A stretch of DNA of 64,000 nt, taken from positions 1,548,001 through 1,612,000 of the forward strand of contig JAQFVV010000180.1 of assembly GCA_028023455.1 (NCBI GenBank), read 5' to 3'. The position numbers and the translations under genes were made by a program. This DNA comes from Epiperipatus broadwayi. Its lineage: Eukaryota; Onychophora; Udeonychophora; Euonychophora; Peripatidae. Within the stretch, counting starts at the first letter, position 1. The number at the start of each line of letters is the position of its first letter. Of this stretch, positions 10,730 through 22,498 are shown one piece after another. The notes beneath the pieces are model-generated. The model ran no database searches, was not told the DNA's origin, and saw only the letters and a program-made list of their open reading frames with translations.

Positions 10730-11460
10730 TTTAGATGAAAACATCCACCTTACTGAAGCAAAAACAGTCCTTGGTAATCCGAAAATTAAAAATTGCAAAT
10801 AGTGATGAAATAACTGGAGAAGTGTTAATATTGTAGGGATATATTAAGCTTCAAAACAGTTGGATTTTTCTTAATGTATGAACTCATGTTATTATGAATT
10901 CTATTATTAAAGATACTTCTGTGTGTCAATTTATAAAAACGAAGGATATAAGCAATTTTGGGATAGTTAGATAAAATATTGTTATTCACTGCTGAAAAAG
11001 TACTTTCAAAAACTTTATTGAATAAATTGCTTCTAGTTATGAGAGGATTATCAGAGGGACGTGGGGTTGCTATAAAAAATCAGGAAGTCCCAAATAATAA
11101 GCAAATGCAAAAAAAAAAATGTAATAATAAAAGAACGATTGATATAACTTTTGTTAGTTTGGTAACATCTATAAATAATTGAATGGCTTTATTGCTTGCA
11201 AACACATAAAAAGTTTGAATACCTAAAGTGCTAAAATTGAAATTGATCAAAGAACTTCATAGACAGAATTCGATATTTTCTCATTGCACCAAATGACATT
11301 TAACTCAACTAATTAATTAAGACTGAAGTAATTTTTTGAAATTAATTGGTTGTGCAAAAAGAAACGTTATTACAGTTGTTGACAAATCTAAAGCATTTGA
11401 AACTGAAAATGGCATTAAGCAAGAATGTGTCCTACCTACAATTTTTCCATTTTAACGGCA
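10730..11460 (+). mobile_element. Decayed LINE reverse-transcriptase relic with internal deletion
   Basis: Plus-strand motifs of a non-LTR retrotransposon are readable. LLFTAEKVLSKTLLNKLLL (about 10978-11035) corresponds to the pre-palm ISLL..AGKILA..LLNRL block. RTIDITFV (about 11132-11155) corresponds to the RGT.DMIF block. VDKSKAFET (about 11377-11403) is motif A and is joined almost directly to NGIKQECVLPTIFPF (about 11410-11454), the motif B region. The usual ~60 residues between motifs A and B are deleted. Stops are frequent. The clade cannot be assigned. Confidence 0.6.
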
Positions 11461-11681
11461 ATGATCATCGAAACTAGTTAGAGAAAGTTTCATAAAATAG
11501 CCATCATCAAAATGTAATTCATGTTTATTGATGGAGTTGTTTTTAGTTTGAACTATTCTAAAAGCAAAAATAAAAATTTCTTTTATTAATAAATTTGTAT
11601 TCTGATGTGGATTGTTCGTCTGAATATATAAAATGAAATTAAACAATACTTTTAAGTGTTACAAAATAACTTATCTAAAAT

Positions 11682-11767
11682 ATCGGTCAACCGTTGGTGG
11701 TCGAGAGGTCAGCACAGCTGCCTTAAAAGCAGTTGTCCCAGGTTAGTGGGTTCGCTCCCTGGCCGAT
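11682..11767 (+). repeat. tRNA-like segment with long variable arm (tRNA-Leu/Ser type), probably SINE head
   Basis: About 86 bases can fold partly as a class II tRNA. Ends ATCGGTC (11682-11688) and GGCCGAT (11761-11767) pair over seven positions with one G-U. A D-arm-like TGGTCGAGAGGTCAGC occurs, then an anticodon-arm-like CTGC-CTTAAAA-GCAG (apparent anticodon TAA) and a T-arm-like GTGGGTTCGCTCCC. The spacing between the acceptor end and the D-arm is too long for a normal tRNA, and the T stem is imperfect. A tRNA-derived repeat or pseudogene is therefore more likely than a working tRNA. Confidence 0.45.
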
Positions 11768-12195
11768 GCTATGACACATGAAAAAAATATATATAATTAA
11801 GTCATTATCTAAATTATCTGATCCCTCAGCAAGTTCAATCAAAAATAAAAGCTTTCTGTGCAAAATTGCTTTATCCCATAGTAAAAATTGTATAATTGCT
11901 CTAGATAGTATTTTTGCTTATTATAGTCTATGGATGCATCTTTCCAAGATTACTGTTAAAAAAACTCATGTTCACAATAAAATCATACACCTAGCTATTA
12001 TTATCACACCTTCTATCAATTATAAATCCTTGTTTTTCTGTTTGTAAAGGTGGTCTTAATCTAATATGTCCTCAATCATTTATCTTCTATATCAAAGATA
12101 AAATATACATGTCAGTCTAAGTTAGACTAATCCTAAAAGCCACTTCTCCATCTATAATATTGCTAGCTCCACTTCCATATACAAGTCATTCCATT
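11768..12195. other. AT-rich spacer, nothing recognised
   Basis: An open frame at 11778-12047 (+) encodes an 89-residue low-complexity peptide without recognisable motif. It starts inside the sequence that follows the tRNA-like segment. No gene is called. Confidence 0.35.
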
Positions 12196-12965
12196 TTTAT
12201 AGATTAGACAACTTCCATATTTTTCCATTATTTTTATTTCATAAATAATTTCATATAAATAAAGATACAATAAAAGACAAATAACCCCCAAGATGCATTT
12301 CGTGCTGAACTAGCACTCATCAGTTGGGCCAGGTCATCATCTCTCATATATATCTTTATTACATGAAGAGTATTTATGTAGAGCAAATTGTCTCATTTTT
12401 TTTTTCAAACGTCAATTTATTCCAGTTTCAACCTTTACGTTATGAACTTTTTGATAAACACATAATGATTATTACTAATCATTTATTAAACTAGAGATTT
12501 TCTTTAGCACAGATATAAACTTTAATCCAAGTTAAAGATTAATATATATGATTTTCAGCACACACACGGCTATTTATGTTTCTTTTTCTTCCATGCAGTA
12601 ATATCTTTTTTTTTTAGATTAGACAACTTCCATATTTCTCCATTCTTTTTATTTCATAAATAATTTCATATAAATAAAGATACAATAAAAGACAAATAAC
12701 CCCAAGCAGCATTTTGTGCTGAACCAGCACTCATCAGTTGGGTCAGGTCATCATCGTTCATATATATCTTTATTACATGAAGAGTATTTATGTAGAGCAA
12801 ATTGTCTCATTTTTATTTTCAAGAGTCAATTTATTCCACTTCCAACTTTTACATTATCAACTTTTTGATATTATTACTAATCACTGATTAAACTAGAGAT
12901 TTTCTCTAGCACAGATATAAACTTTAATCCAAGTTAAAGATTAATATATTTGATTTTCAGCATTA
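12196..12965. repeat. Direct duplication, period about 415 bp, with foldback-family core
   Basis: The block beginning agattagacaacttccatat at 12201 starts again at 12616 and runs in parallel to about 12965. Both copies include ttcatataaataaagataca, the core gcactcatcagttgg, and the region around agagattttcttt/ctagcacagat. The two copies differ by scattered substitutions and small gaps. The core links this repeat to the foldback family found elsewhere in the window. Confidence 0.8.
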
Positions 12966-13495
12966 ATATATCTGATTATGCTATCGAGCATGCAGATCAT
13001 TTGGATAATTCATTTAAATTTTTGAAAAAAAATCTATATCTTAACAGACGTCCATGGTTAACCCTTCAAACTGCCAAAACCTTTAATCAGATTTCAAAGT
13101 ATGTTAATATTTTTGTTTGACTTATTACTTGACACAATTCCTATGGAAATCTTCCTCACTAACCATTTTAAATTAAATCTGGATCCCACATCTGTTTTGT
13201 GTTATAATCATTGAGAAGATATGATACACATTTTCCAAACTTATCATTAGGACACTTTGTCTTTCTCAAGCAAATAATCTTAAACAATTGATCGAGAAAA
13301 ATATTGAAAAACTTCAACCTTGTAATGCCATAGTAATTATTCATACTCTTAGAACCATGGATTTTGCTTGTTGCTCTGTAATTTTTGACATCAAAAAATA
13401 CAACGTCCTTAACCAAATAGAGTTGAATAAGATATATTTATAATCTCCAAAATACCTAGAATTACTATGAGTAAAATTTGGCAGAACAATATTTG
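12966..13495. other. AT-rich spacer, nothing recognised
   Basis: A minus-strand open frame at 13168-13416 (82 residues) shows no known motif and is not called as a gene. Confidence 0.35.
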
Positions 13496-14382
13496 GTACT
13501 GTGGTATTAGAGCTGCGACATGAAGAATTATAATCGTTTAATCATTAAATTAATTAGGTTATTAAATCAAAAACCTATTTTAAAATCTACATTTAAAAAA
13601 AAAACAATTTATAAAAAAAAAAAATACGAAAAGCATTAATGTGAAGAATAGTTAAAATGCGTGTTTAAATCAAATTGAGGGTGTGTTTGCACGTGCATAT
13701 TCTGCGTAATATATTTTAATACATTGTACAGGCTTACACCTGCATTTATATATGTAATATATGCGGGATTCGAACTCAGACTTTCACATGACCTACAACT
13801 CTCAGTGCCATCTTATATTGCTGACTCACCTGATAGCACACATGTTGAAAAGATAAATAATCACCAATATTCGTATTTCGTGCTAAACCAGCACTCATTA
13901 AAGTATGAATATTGGTTATCTTAATATAAAGCTGAATACTAATTGTATATATGTGTGGAGATGGTAATCTGAACCAACTGATGAGTGCTGGTTTAGCACG
14001 AAATACGTTATTAGTGATTATTTATCTTTTCAACATGTGTGTGATCAGGTGAGTCAGCAATATAAGATGGCACTGAGAGTTGTAGATCGTGTGAAAGTCT
14101 GAGTTCGAATCCTACATATATTACATATATAAATGCAGGTGTAAGCCTGTACAATGTATTAAATTATATTACGCAGAATATGCACGTGCAAACACACCCT
14201 CAATTTGATTTAAACACGCATTTTAACCATTCTTCATATTAATGCTTTTCCTTTTTTTGTGTGTGTTAAATTGTTTTTTTTTTATGTAGATTTTAAAATA
14301 TGTTTTTGATTTAATAATCTAATTAATTTAATGACTAAACGATTATAAATTCTTCATGTCGCAGCTCTAATACCATAATATC
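13496..14382. repeat. Large palindrome (about 400-bp arms, about 80-bp spacer)
   Basis: The left arm (about 13499-13899) reads as the reverse complement of the right arm (about 13981-14379), centred near 13939. Matching landmarks are tattagagctgcgacatgaa (13505-13524) with its complement ending at 14372; gcacgtgcatattctgcgtaa (from 13690) with ttacgcagaatatgcacgtgc on the right; and cgtatttcgtgctaaaccagcactca near the centre on both sides. The inner half is a foldback-family unit and the outer half is unrelated flanking sequence, so the duplication extends beyond that unit. The arms differ by a few substitutions and A-run lengths. Confidence 0.85.
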
Positions 14383-14593
14383 CAATATTTACATTAGTTC
14401 AACATACATTCACTTACATGACCAACTGCCTTCAAAGATTAGTCTAATATGTATATTTTTGTACGCTATGTATCAAATATGTTAATACTTGTATATGTGA
14501 TATGTTGGACTGTTTCTGTCATATATTATTAAATTTTGAATGTCTAGAAAATTTTAAATTATTTAAATTTTTCAAATATAAACAATTGTGTAA

Positions 14594-14705
14594 TAACACA
14601 AAAATAAGCAGCACAGGTTAATAGATTACATAATATTTCGAGTGGTACTATTCTCTACTCTTCTTCAGATGTTGCTGACTTGACCAGTGAAATAGACGCA
14701 CAATA
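14594..14705 (-). mobile_element. SINE body fragment
   Basis: On the minus strand, TCACTGGTCAAGTCAGCAACATCTGAAG... through ACCTGTGCTGCTTATT matches in order the body of the SINE at 8645-8835. The tRNA head is absent, so the copy is truncated or recombined. Confidence 0.6.
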
Positions 14706-14860
14706 TATCTCCCAAAAAATTTATTGGAAGAAATAAGTATATTTGTTTTATTCTTTGTTCAACATTTCGACTGCTTTTAATTCATGGTCTGAGTAAGGGT
14801 GATTTATTTCTTTTCCTTACATATATACATTGAGCTATATTTAACTTAATATATATTTAT

Positions 14861-17169
14861 TGTAATGGGCTGGTGGATTCCACAAAAGATAGGGGGCGCA
14901 TCTTACTATGGTCGGGCTTTGGGTCTTCGGATAGGATGCAAGTGATTACATGATGAAATACATAACCTTTGATTGTACCTACTTCCAATAGACTAGCTCT
15001 ACTTATTTTTATTAACCTAGATACAATTTGGGGCAGTTCATCCAATTCTCACCCTTTTCTATCCATGTTATACCACAGTATTCGAACTCAGGGAGTAATT
15101 GCTTGTGCTCTCTTATCAGGGAAGGAGATAACACTAATAGTAGTTATTGCACCTCTATATAGGTGACATTTAATTACCAAAAATCAATTAAGCATATCCA
15201 AAACCATAAGATATATAAAAAATATGTATGTGCAGTATAAGTATATATGCATTAAAAGTTATAATAAATGACTTAAATATGTATATGTATTTTCTCTATC
15301 ATAATAATAATATTGATAGGTGTAAAACTAAATAAGATAATAATGTTTACGATGGGTATGTAAATAATAAAGAATTATAAGAACTGATGGTGGATATAGA
15401 AATAATGATGAGCTAGAGACCAAATTAAAATAACGAATTATATAAACATTTATTGATTAACAAAAATATAAAATACGAATAACAATTAAATCTGACATAT
15501 GTAATTTGTTTTTGTCAAGGATGAATTTCTACCATATTGATATCTATAATGCTATTAATAAAATAAAATCCTCACCCTCAACCCAATGGTAGAATTTCAT
15601 GTACTTGACCAATTATTTACAACAAATATGTAAAACTATTATATATATGATTGCGATTTTAGCTGGCTAATTTAAAATATATATATATACAAGTATAATA
15701 AAAAAAATATCTTTGTTGTCCAGATAGATCAATGGTTATAAATCATTAATATAAAAGCAATATAAAAGTAAGCTTAATTAATAATAAATAAATATAAACT
15801 CTATCATTATCTAGTGTGTTGCTTACTGTGAGATAATATTAAAATTTCATACCTCTCATTTTCCTTTATGTTGTCAAAAGTCAGTCAGATGGGGATGTCA
15901 AAACTAGTATATTTTTTTTATTATTTCATTCTAATGAAAATGATAACACACAAAAAATAGTTAAATCTAATATCCCCCCCTCCTTACTCACATAATAAAT
16001 TTTCCTAAAATTATAACACATTGGCTTCCAATTGTAGAAAACAAAAATTTACACAAAATTTACAAATAGACAAAAAATAAAACAAAAATCACAATCTTTA
16101 TCCCATTTTGTTAATTAAAGTTTGATGAGTCTGCTGGAAACTGTTCATTTGCCAAATAAGTTCCTATGATTGGAGATGAAGTTCTGATCCCATGAAGAAT
16201 AGAAATTTCTTGTCTGGGTCAAAAAGTAATAATCTTCTCCAATCATCCTGTCTTGGATTTGGTTAAGCATTTTATTCAAGGCAAAAGATGGTTTTCAGGT
16301 TTCTTCTAAATGAGCAGGTAAAATCTTTAAGCTTTCATGGCTTTATTGATGACATATTATTACCCTATGATATAAACTGTTCAGCAAGCAATCATGGTAT
16401 AAAAATAATATATATTTATTGATTTATTTGCTTCTCAACACTTCAGTGATGATATTGTTATATATTAAAACAGTTAATTATTGAATATTATTGTAACAAC
16501 GTAAATTTAACTAAAATTGTCTAATTAGCAAATAATTAAATCTTCTTCTTTAAATTATTCATTCCAATTCATATGATTGCTTTAAAAGTTCAGCTTTTGA
16601 TCATTTTGAATAATATTTGAAAAATATATATTTAAATTCGAACATATATATCCATCTTTGTATTCGAATTTCTTTTTAAGCAAAAAAAAAAAATAATAAT
16701 GTTCTATCTTTGAATGCAGAAGACAATATAACAATTAATAACATGTTGTAGATCGCATGTAGTTTTTTTAAATATATCAACCTTGACATTTCCCATTGTT
16801 TAGCAGACATAATATATATAAATGGGATTAAAACAATAATTTATAAATATTTTAAATTTTGTTTCTACAACTGGTTGCTATGTGATTAGATTTTAATTCA
16901 GTCCGTGCAAGTTTTTGGTATAGTTCTTGCCAGTTAGTAACATATAACACCTGTTTTATTCCAGTGTTAGTATACCTATCTATTTTCCCCTAGTGGTTTA
17001 ATGTTTTTATTATTTCTTTAAAAATTAAAAGATGTTTATATAAATGTATATGTTGGAAAGGAAAAATGTTAATATGATAATTTGCTTGGCAATTTATTGG
17101 TTAAGCAAATATGTTTATGTGGCTCCAATTGGCAGAATGTCTTAAATAATTGGATGGTGTGTCACTACA
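14861..17169 (-). mobile_element. Candidate solo LTR in an AT microsatellite
   Basis: The block begins TGTAATGGGCTGG at 14861 and ends GTCACTACA at 17169, giving TG...CA ends. It is bordered by atatatttat on the left and a 22-bp (AT)n tract on the right. The start resembles those of the LTRs at 34446, 36275 and 57721 (TGTAA followed by C/T and G-rich bases). That end is the 3' terminus in element orientation (ends with TTACA), which suggests minus orientation. No coding domain is seen; a minus frame at 14857-15045 has no motif. Without a second copy in the window the boundaries are inferred. Confidence 0.4.
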
Positions 17170-17192
17170 ATATATATATATATATATATATT
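17170..17192. repeat. (AT)n microsatellite between two LTR-like ends
   Basis: A perfect AT run directly follows ...CACTACA and directly precedes TGTAATGG, so two LTR-type termini face each other across it. A similar arrangement is found at 36261-36274. Confidence 0.8.
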
Positions 17193-17833
17193 GTAATGGA
17201 ATAGGATTTTATCTGGTCTAATAATAGGTCAACATAATGAATAAGAGAGTCTGTACTGGATTCTTGCACCAATATACCCACATACACTTTAATTTCATTC
17301 CTGGAAAATGAGAGGTTAATAATCACATAAATATTAAACTATATACCTACACTCATCTCATCCTTACCATCTTTCATTTCCATTATTTCCAGGTTTTTTA
17401 AAATCATGGAGAATCTACATAGTCATCTAGTTAAGGATATATTAATATCACTTAAAATGTGTATATATATGAATGTGTGTGGGTGTATAAGAATAAGGAT
17501 GGATATATGATATGTGTAAAATTATATGTAAATATGTGACAAGATATGATTAATTGATAATTGAATATAAAAAAATACATGGAGAGTTTTTTATTTAAAC
17601 ACTTACATATATTTAACAACTATATATACAATAAATAACATTTTAATACTAAAATTTATAACAAACTATAATAAAATATTTAATTTAACATCTATGGTTA
17701 CTCTTTGTTTATAATTTATTTTAATTATTATTCTAATTCTGTATTCCCTACAAAAAATAACCATTTGATGTCCATGATAATATAAATGAAATTTATTTTC
17801 TATTTATGATTGTCTTAATATTCCTCCTTTGTT
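17192..17833. other. Possible start of another LTR-like block; otherwise AT-rich
   Basis: TGTAATGGAATAGG at 17192 resembles the LTR-type ends in this window, but no matching end could be placed. No gene is recognised in the stretch. Confidence 0.25.
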
Positions 17834-18222
17834 TAAAAAAATAAAATAGAGTTATTATCCAATTATATATATATATTTGCTATATATATAGCTTTCTTTT
17901 TTAGTAAAAAAATTTAAATGGAGTATTGTTTCAACATATGTGACAATTTTATTAGGCATTTTTTTTAGAACCAAAATAGTGGTATATTTTTTTCATAGAA
18001 ATTTTTTTTCATTCCTTTGAGCCATTTAAAAAAATAAAATAGAGTTATTATCCAATTATATATATATATATTTGCTATATATATAGCTTTCTTTTTTAGT
18101 AAAAAAATTTAAATGGAGTATTGTTTCAACATATGTGACAATTTTATTAGGCATTTTTTTTAGAACCAAAATAGTGGTATATTTTTTTCATAGAAATTTT
18201 TTTTCATTCCTTTGAGCCATTT
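17834..18222. repeat. Tandem duplication, two near-identical 193-bp copies
   Basis: gttattatccaattatat occurs at 17851 and again at 18044, and everything from aaaataaaatagag to cctttgagccattta is repeated nearly unchanged. The only clear differences are in A-run and AT-run lengths. The high identity points to a recent tandem duplication. No coding content. Confidence 0.9.
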
Positions 18223-20223
18223 ATAATTAACTCTTTATTACATGGTAATTTTATGTTATCATAGAAAATTTACACTCATTTTAAAGCTTAAAAAGTACCG
18301 TAAGATGCTGCCCTCTCTAGAATTATTTTAGAAATAGAAAATCAATAATATTTAAATGTAAAGCTAGAACAATGGGAGAAGGCAGACTTTACAAGGCACT
18401 GATTGTTTGTTTCTCATTTTGAGCAAAAGGGAGCACTTGACAACAATTTTAACAACTCCAAGTTCTTTGTTTTGATTTTCAAAATAAAAATTAATGTTTT
18501 AGAGTATTTTTAGAATTTTTTTACATATTATAAATTATTTTGATAAAATAAGCTGAAAATATAATTATTTTAAAAGAATAGTTGAGATTTTAGTAAAAAT
18601 TCTTTACTTTTACATGAACATAAATTGTGAAAGAAATCAATGACATATGCATTTTCTAATAGGTTACAAACATTCTTTTTAGCTTTTCTCTATAGAATAT
18701 TTTTATAATTATAAATAGAAATTTATTTTTGAAAATCTGATAAATTATTAATTTGCTTTTTACAAACAAAACTAAAATGAATATAATATTAAAAGATGAA
18801 TATATTTTTACTGATGATTTTGTAATTGACCAATCAAAAGTTTAGTTTTAACTCATCCAACTAACTGGAATTTTTGGCAGGCAAAGGTTAATCATTCTTG
18901 CTTGCCATATTATTATATGGAAATCATAATTCGTTTTATTTTCATTAATTTGATATATTGAATTCTTATCTGTCATAGTGATGATATGAGATCTCCCTGT
19001 TATATTCTGTGGTTGTGATACACACAAAAAATAATATTTATGATAGGAATAGTTAGTCAAGTATACTGAAAACATTTTAAAAAATATTAGTATAAGCAAA
19101 GAAATATATATAATGGTGCAATTGTACAAATATGTGGAATAAATATATAGTAGGTAAAATCTAGCCTTTTCCTGGATGATGATCAGATTTGTACACAAGA
19201 AAACCCTCTTATAACCTATATTTTCTTTTATTTACAATAATGACAGTAATATTTCTCCATTATGTTATATATTAACATTATTTCACCCCTTTGTATCCAT
19301 ATTAAAGAAAAAATATGAATGAGAACATTTACATAAAATATAGAAGTAAATAAAATTTATGACATCAAATCTAAATGTTTTAAAGTTCATAAAGAAAAAT
19401 GTCCTAGTGAATCATTCTAATAATTTTCATTAACCCATTTCAGATATAGATGGTAAAATGTGAATGCTCTAGAACATCCATTAAGTCACTTATCCTTTAT
19501 ATCCTTGGAACATCTGCTTTGAATTGGAGAGTTGCTGAATCCATTTATTAAGAGTCAACTTAATATTTTCTGACACAGATGTAAAGTACTAGGTCAAATC
19601 ATACCAGTTTTGACAATTATAGCTTCATGAGTGACAACTTTCTTTCCCAATGTCACTTTTGCACTTAACAATGCATGGTTGTCTGTATAGATATTTATAT
19701 AATTTTATTAAAATAGCTTGAAATTATAAATTTATTAAACACACATTGCACATTGATTACGTAAGTAATATTTACTGAGGCTGTAACCTTGAGAATATGC
19801 ATGTAAAATGTGAGACTCTACAGGTGGTTAACCACAAGCTTACATTATGGAAGAAAATTAAGAGCAATATTTTTTTATATTATTAGATATGTTTAATTCT
19901 AGATGATTCTATCTACAATTTAGAATTAACAACACTTTGGAACTTCGAATAAACCAAATTTAATTTCAGAGATTTCACTTTTGAATTCCTCAGTTGACTA
20001 GTTTTAACTCTATATACTTTTCTTACTTTATCAAATATTCAATTATTCGTTTTTATGACTATTTCATATTCAATAATGGCTGGTATTTCTATTTAAATTG
20101 CAAGTACGAATTCTCTGATTAAATTTATGCAGGTTATTCGGCCGATGAGAAGCTTTATCTTGATTCAGAGAAGAAGCTCATTGCTTTTCTTTCTTTTTCC
20201 TATTCACCAGAGAATGTTCTAAG
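18223..20223. other. AT-rich stretch, no gene recognised
   Basis: A 116-residue minus-strand frame at 18848-19198 is open, but its first half is low-complexity hydrophobic and its second half matches nothing recognised; it is not called as a gene. No RNA gene or clear repeat seen. Confidence 0.4.
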
Positions 20224-21609
20224 ATAATTTTAGATGACTTTTAATATTAAGTTCATGATTTTGATTTAGGTCCATTATTTACATCATTTAATAATAATCA
20301 TTATATTGGAACAGTCAGCATTAGCTGACAATACATAAATCACCACCAAGGTGACATAAACCATCACAACTCATTCCAACCCACATATTACTTCACTTTT
20401 TTAGGCTGTGATCAGGGAGAGGTAGAGACTCTTAAAACTAGTTTATTAACTATATGACTTCCCTGTGGCAAAACAAAATACCCAATGCAATGTATGTATA
20501 AAATGTAAACAGTTTATTAGTAATACAAATAAACAAAAGAAATTGGTACGGCTTAATTGGGTTGCTAGACTTATAAGATAATGGAATTTACATTAATTAA
20601 ATGATTATATATGTAAAAGTTTCAAAGTATAGTGGATCTATAAATAAGGGACCTCAGACGATGAACGCATTTAATCTTTGGGGCAGATATTCCTCAGGCA
20701 AGTACATGACAATAATTACAGGAAGGTAAATTTAATTAACTCTAAAAAAATTGTTAAATAGATAAATGCATAACTCTTTTGATCATGACCAATAAAAGCT
20801 GAAATATTAAGCTTTAATACCCACAAGGGATAAGGAAGGTGGTACTGAGTTGCTAAAGTAATAAACAATTAAATAATGAGATGTTGACAAACAGTAGAAT
20901 TGGCTGGTCACTCTGTGACATTATATATTGGGGGCTTCCTTTTTTATGGCGATGGTATAGTATGTCAGCAACGTGGGTGACACAAGATAAGCAAGGACTT
21001 TATCAGCCTAGCATTCTATAAGTTTAGAGAACTCCATACTCAGTTTCACCAGAGCTGGGTAGAGAAATTATGGTGATCTACTCACTTATAGTGCGAGGTA
21101 ATTTAACAATTTTTTAAAAAAACTTTTATAATAAAATGTTTCAAAACTACAAGAAGTGTACTCTTTCTGAAGTTTACTATAGTAACTAACTAATTCCTTC
21201 TTCTTTTGCCTCTCTCTCTCTATATATATAGCTCAAAGCAAAGGCGGGCTGTTCTCTAAATTAATTAATTAATTAAACCTCAAGTAAAATTCTTTTCTTT
21301 GTTGTCTATTGATTAGAATCTTAATGCAATTTAATTTTGGAGTTTTATTAATTGCATTTCTTAATTAAATTCTGTCTTTGATTTTATCTAATTCTGCAAT
21401 AATTATGTTTTGTCACCTTTTCCCCAAATAACTATAAAATTAGAATTTAATTTATACATTAAAATTTTTTTAATATTTTTCAACTTAATACCAAATATAT
21501 ACATGAAGCCCATATATATACGATGTATAATTTTAGATGACTTTTAGTATTAAGTTCATGATTTTGATTTAGGTCCATTGTTTACATCATTTAATAATAA
21601 TCATTATAT
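20224..21609. repeat. 83-bp direct repeats flanking a 1.2-kb insert
   Basis: The segment from ataattttagatgactttta to aataatcattatat is present at 20224-20306 and 21527-21609 with only a few substitutions. Between the copies lies about 1220 bp of unrelated sequence. The repeat could be a duplication made when the insert arrived, or an older tandem duplication later split by an insertion. Confidence 0.8.
20307..21512 (-). mobile_element. Candidate solo LTR (TG...CA, flanked by TATAT)
   Basis: The insert starts TGGAACAGTCAGC exactly where the first 83-bp repeat ends, and ends ATGAAGCCCA before tatatatacg. The five bases TATAT flank both sides, consistent with a target duplication. Inverted, it ends GCTGACTGTTCCA, resembling the GACTGTTACA end of the 22.5-33.3 kb LTRs, so minus orientation is likely. 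A short hairpin (GTCAGC/GCTGAC) lies near the left end. There is no coding content. Boundaries are inferred from termini only. Confidence 0.4.
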
Positions 21610-21946
21610 AGAGATAATATGTTAATAAAAAAAATTATTTGTCATTTCTTTCCTTTAACATGAACATTCATTTTCTCATGGGTGTCAATTACATCACAAT
21701 TAACAAGGTAATTTTAATACAGGTTAGTTGTCGTCTATGCCTTTTATAATTTAATTAAAATATGTATTAATTGTATGATTGAGTTGGGGTTTAAATGGGT
21801 ATAAAACTTAATGGTTTATCAATTATAGTGCTTCATTTTTATTATTGTAATGTTTACTAAACAGTGATAATATATTGGGTCTTGGATTCGAATTAGGCCC
21901 AAAGCTGTGTAAATGATTTTGGAGGGATATAAAAGGCATCTTACAT
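21610..21946. other. AT-rich spacer, nothing recognised
   Basis: No feature supported. Confidence 0.3.
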
Positions 21947-22494
21947 TATTAACTCAAACTTTCAAACTCCCTACATCTATTCAATCCATCTTATCCACCC
22001 TATACACATGATTACTTACATGTAAAAAAAATAAATGATCTCCAATATATGTATTTCATGCTGAACCAGCACTCATCAGTTGGTCAGGATCACCATGTCT
22101 CTCACATATATATCATCAGTACTCAGTTTATATTAAGATAGCAAATCTTTAAACTTTAATGGAAAAGCTTCAATCTTTTCCACTCCCCAATTCTTCAGAC
22201 ATCCATTTTATTCAAAATCTGAGGGTGGAATGCTCAAAGCCCTAATTGGTATAAATATTATTATCACACCCATGTCATGTTGACTTTAAGTCAATCTGAT
22301 CCCTCATACATAGTACAGTGACATGTCCATTTAATTATATAGAAGAGAAATGGGCAAGTACAGTTTGAATATGTAATATTCAAATACATATATATTGTAT
22401 ATACTAAATGTAATTATAAAAAAGTTAAACTCAAACATTTAAAGCTTCCTACATCTATCCAATCCATCTTATACAATTGATCCACATGTCCTTT
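21947..22494 (-). mobile_element. Foldback-family repeat, left neighbour of the large LTR element
   Basis: The stretch begins aactcaaactttcaaactccctacatc and carries the family core gctgaaccagcactcatcagttgg (about 22060). It continues through gttgactttaagtcaatctgatccctc (about 22275) and a second arm start (aactcaaacatttaaagcttcctac, about 22428) that is cut off where the LTR element begins. The reverse complement of this sequence lies on the other side of the LTR element (33272-33740). Confidence 0.75.
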
Positions 22495-22498
22495 ATAA

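Noticed and set aside
11682-11767. Functional tRNA-Leu gene
   Set aside because: The acceptor-to-D-arm spacing is wrong and the T stem is imperfect; treated as a tRNA-derived repeat.
17192-17880. A third LTR beginning TGTAATGGAATAGG
   Set aside because: No matching terminus could be located, so no element was called; only the left end is noted.
18848-19198. 116-codon minus-strand frame
   Set aside because: AT-driven composition, no motif, no support from neighbours; possibly an unknown repeat fragment but not enough for a gene call.
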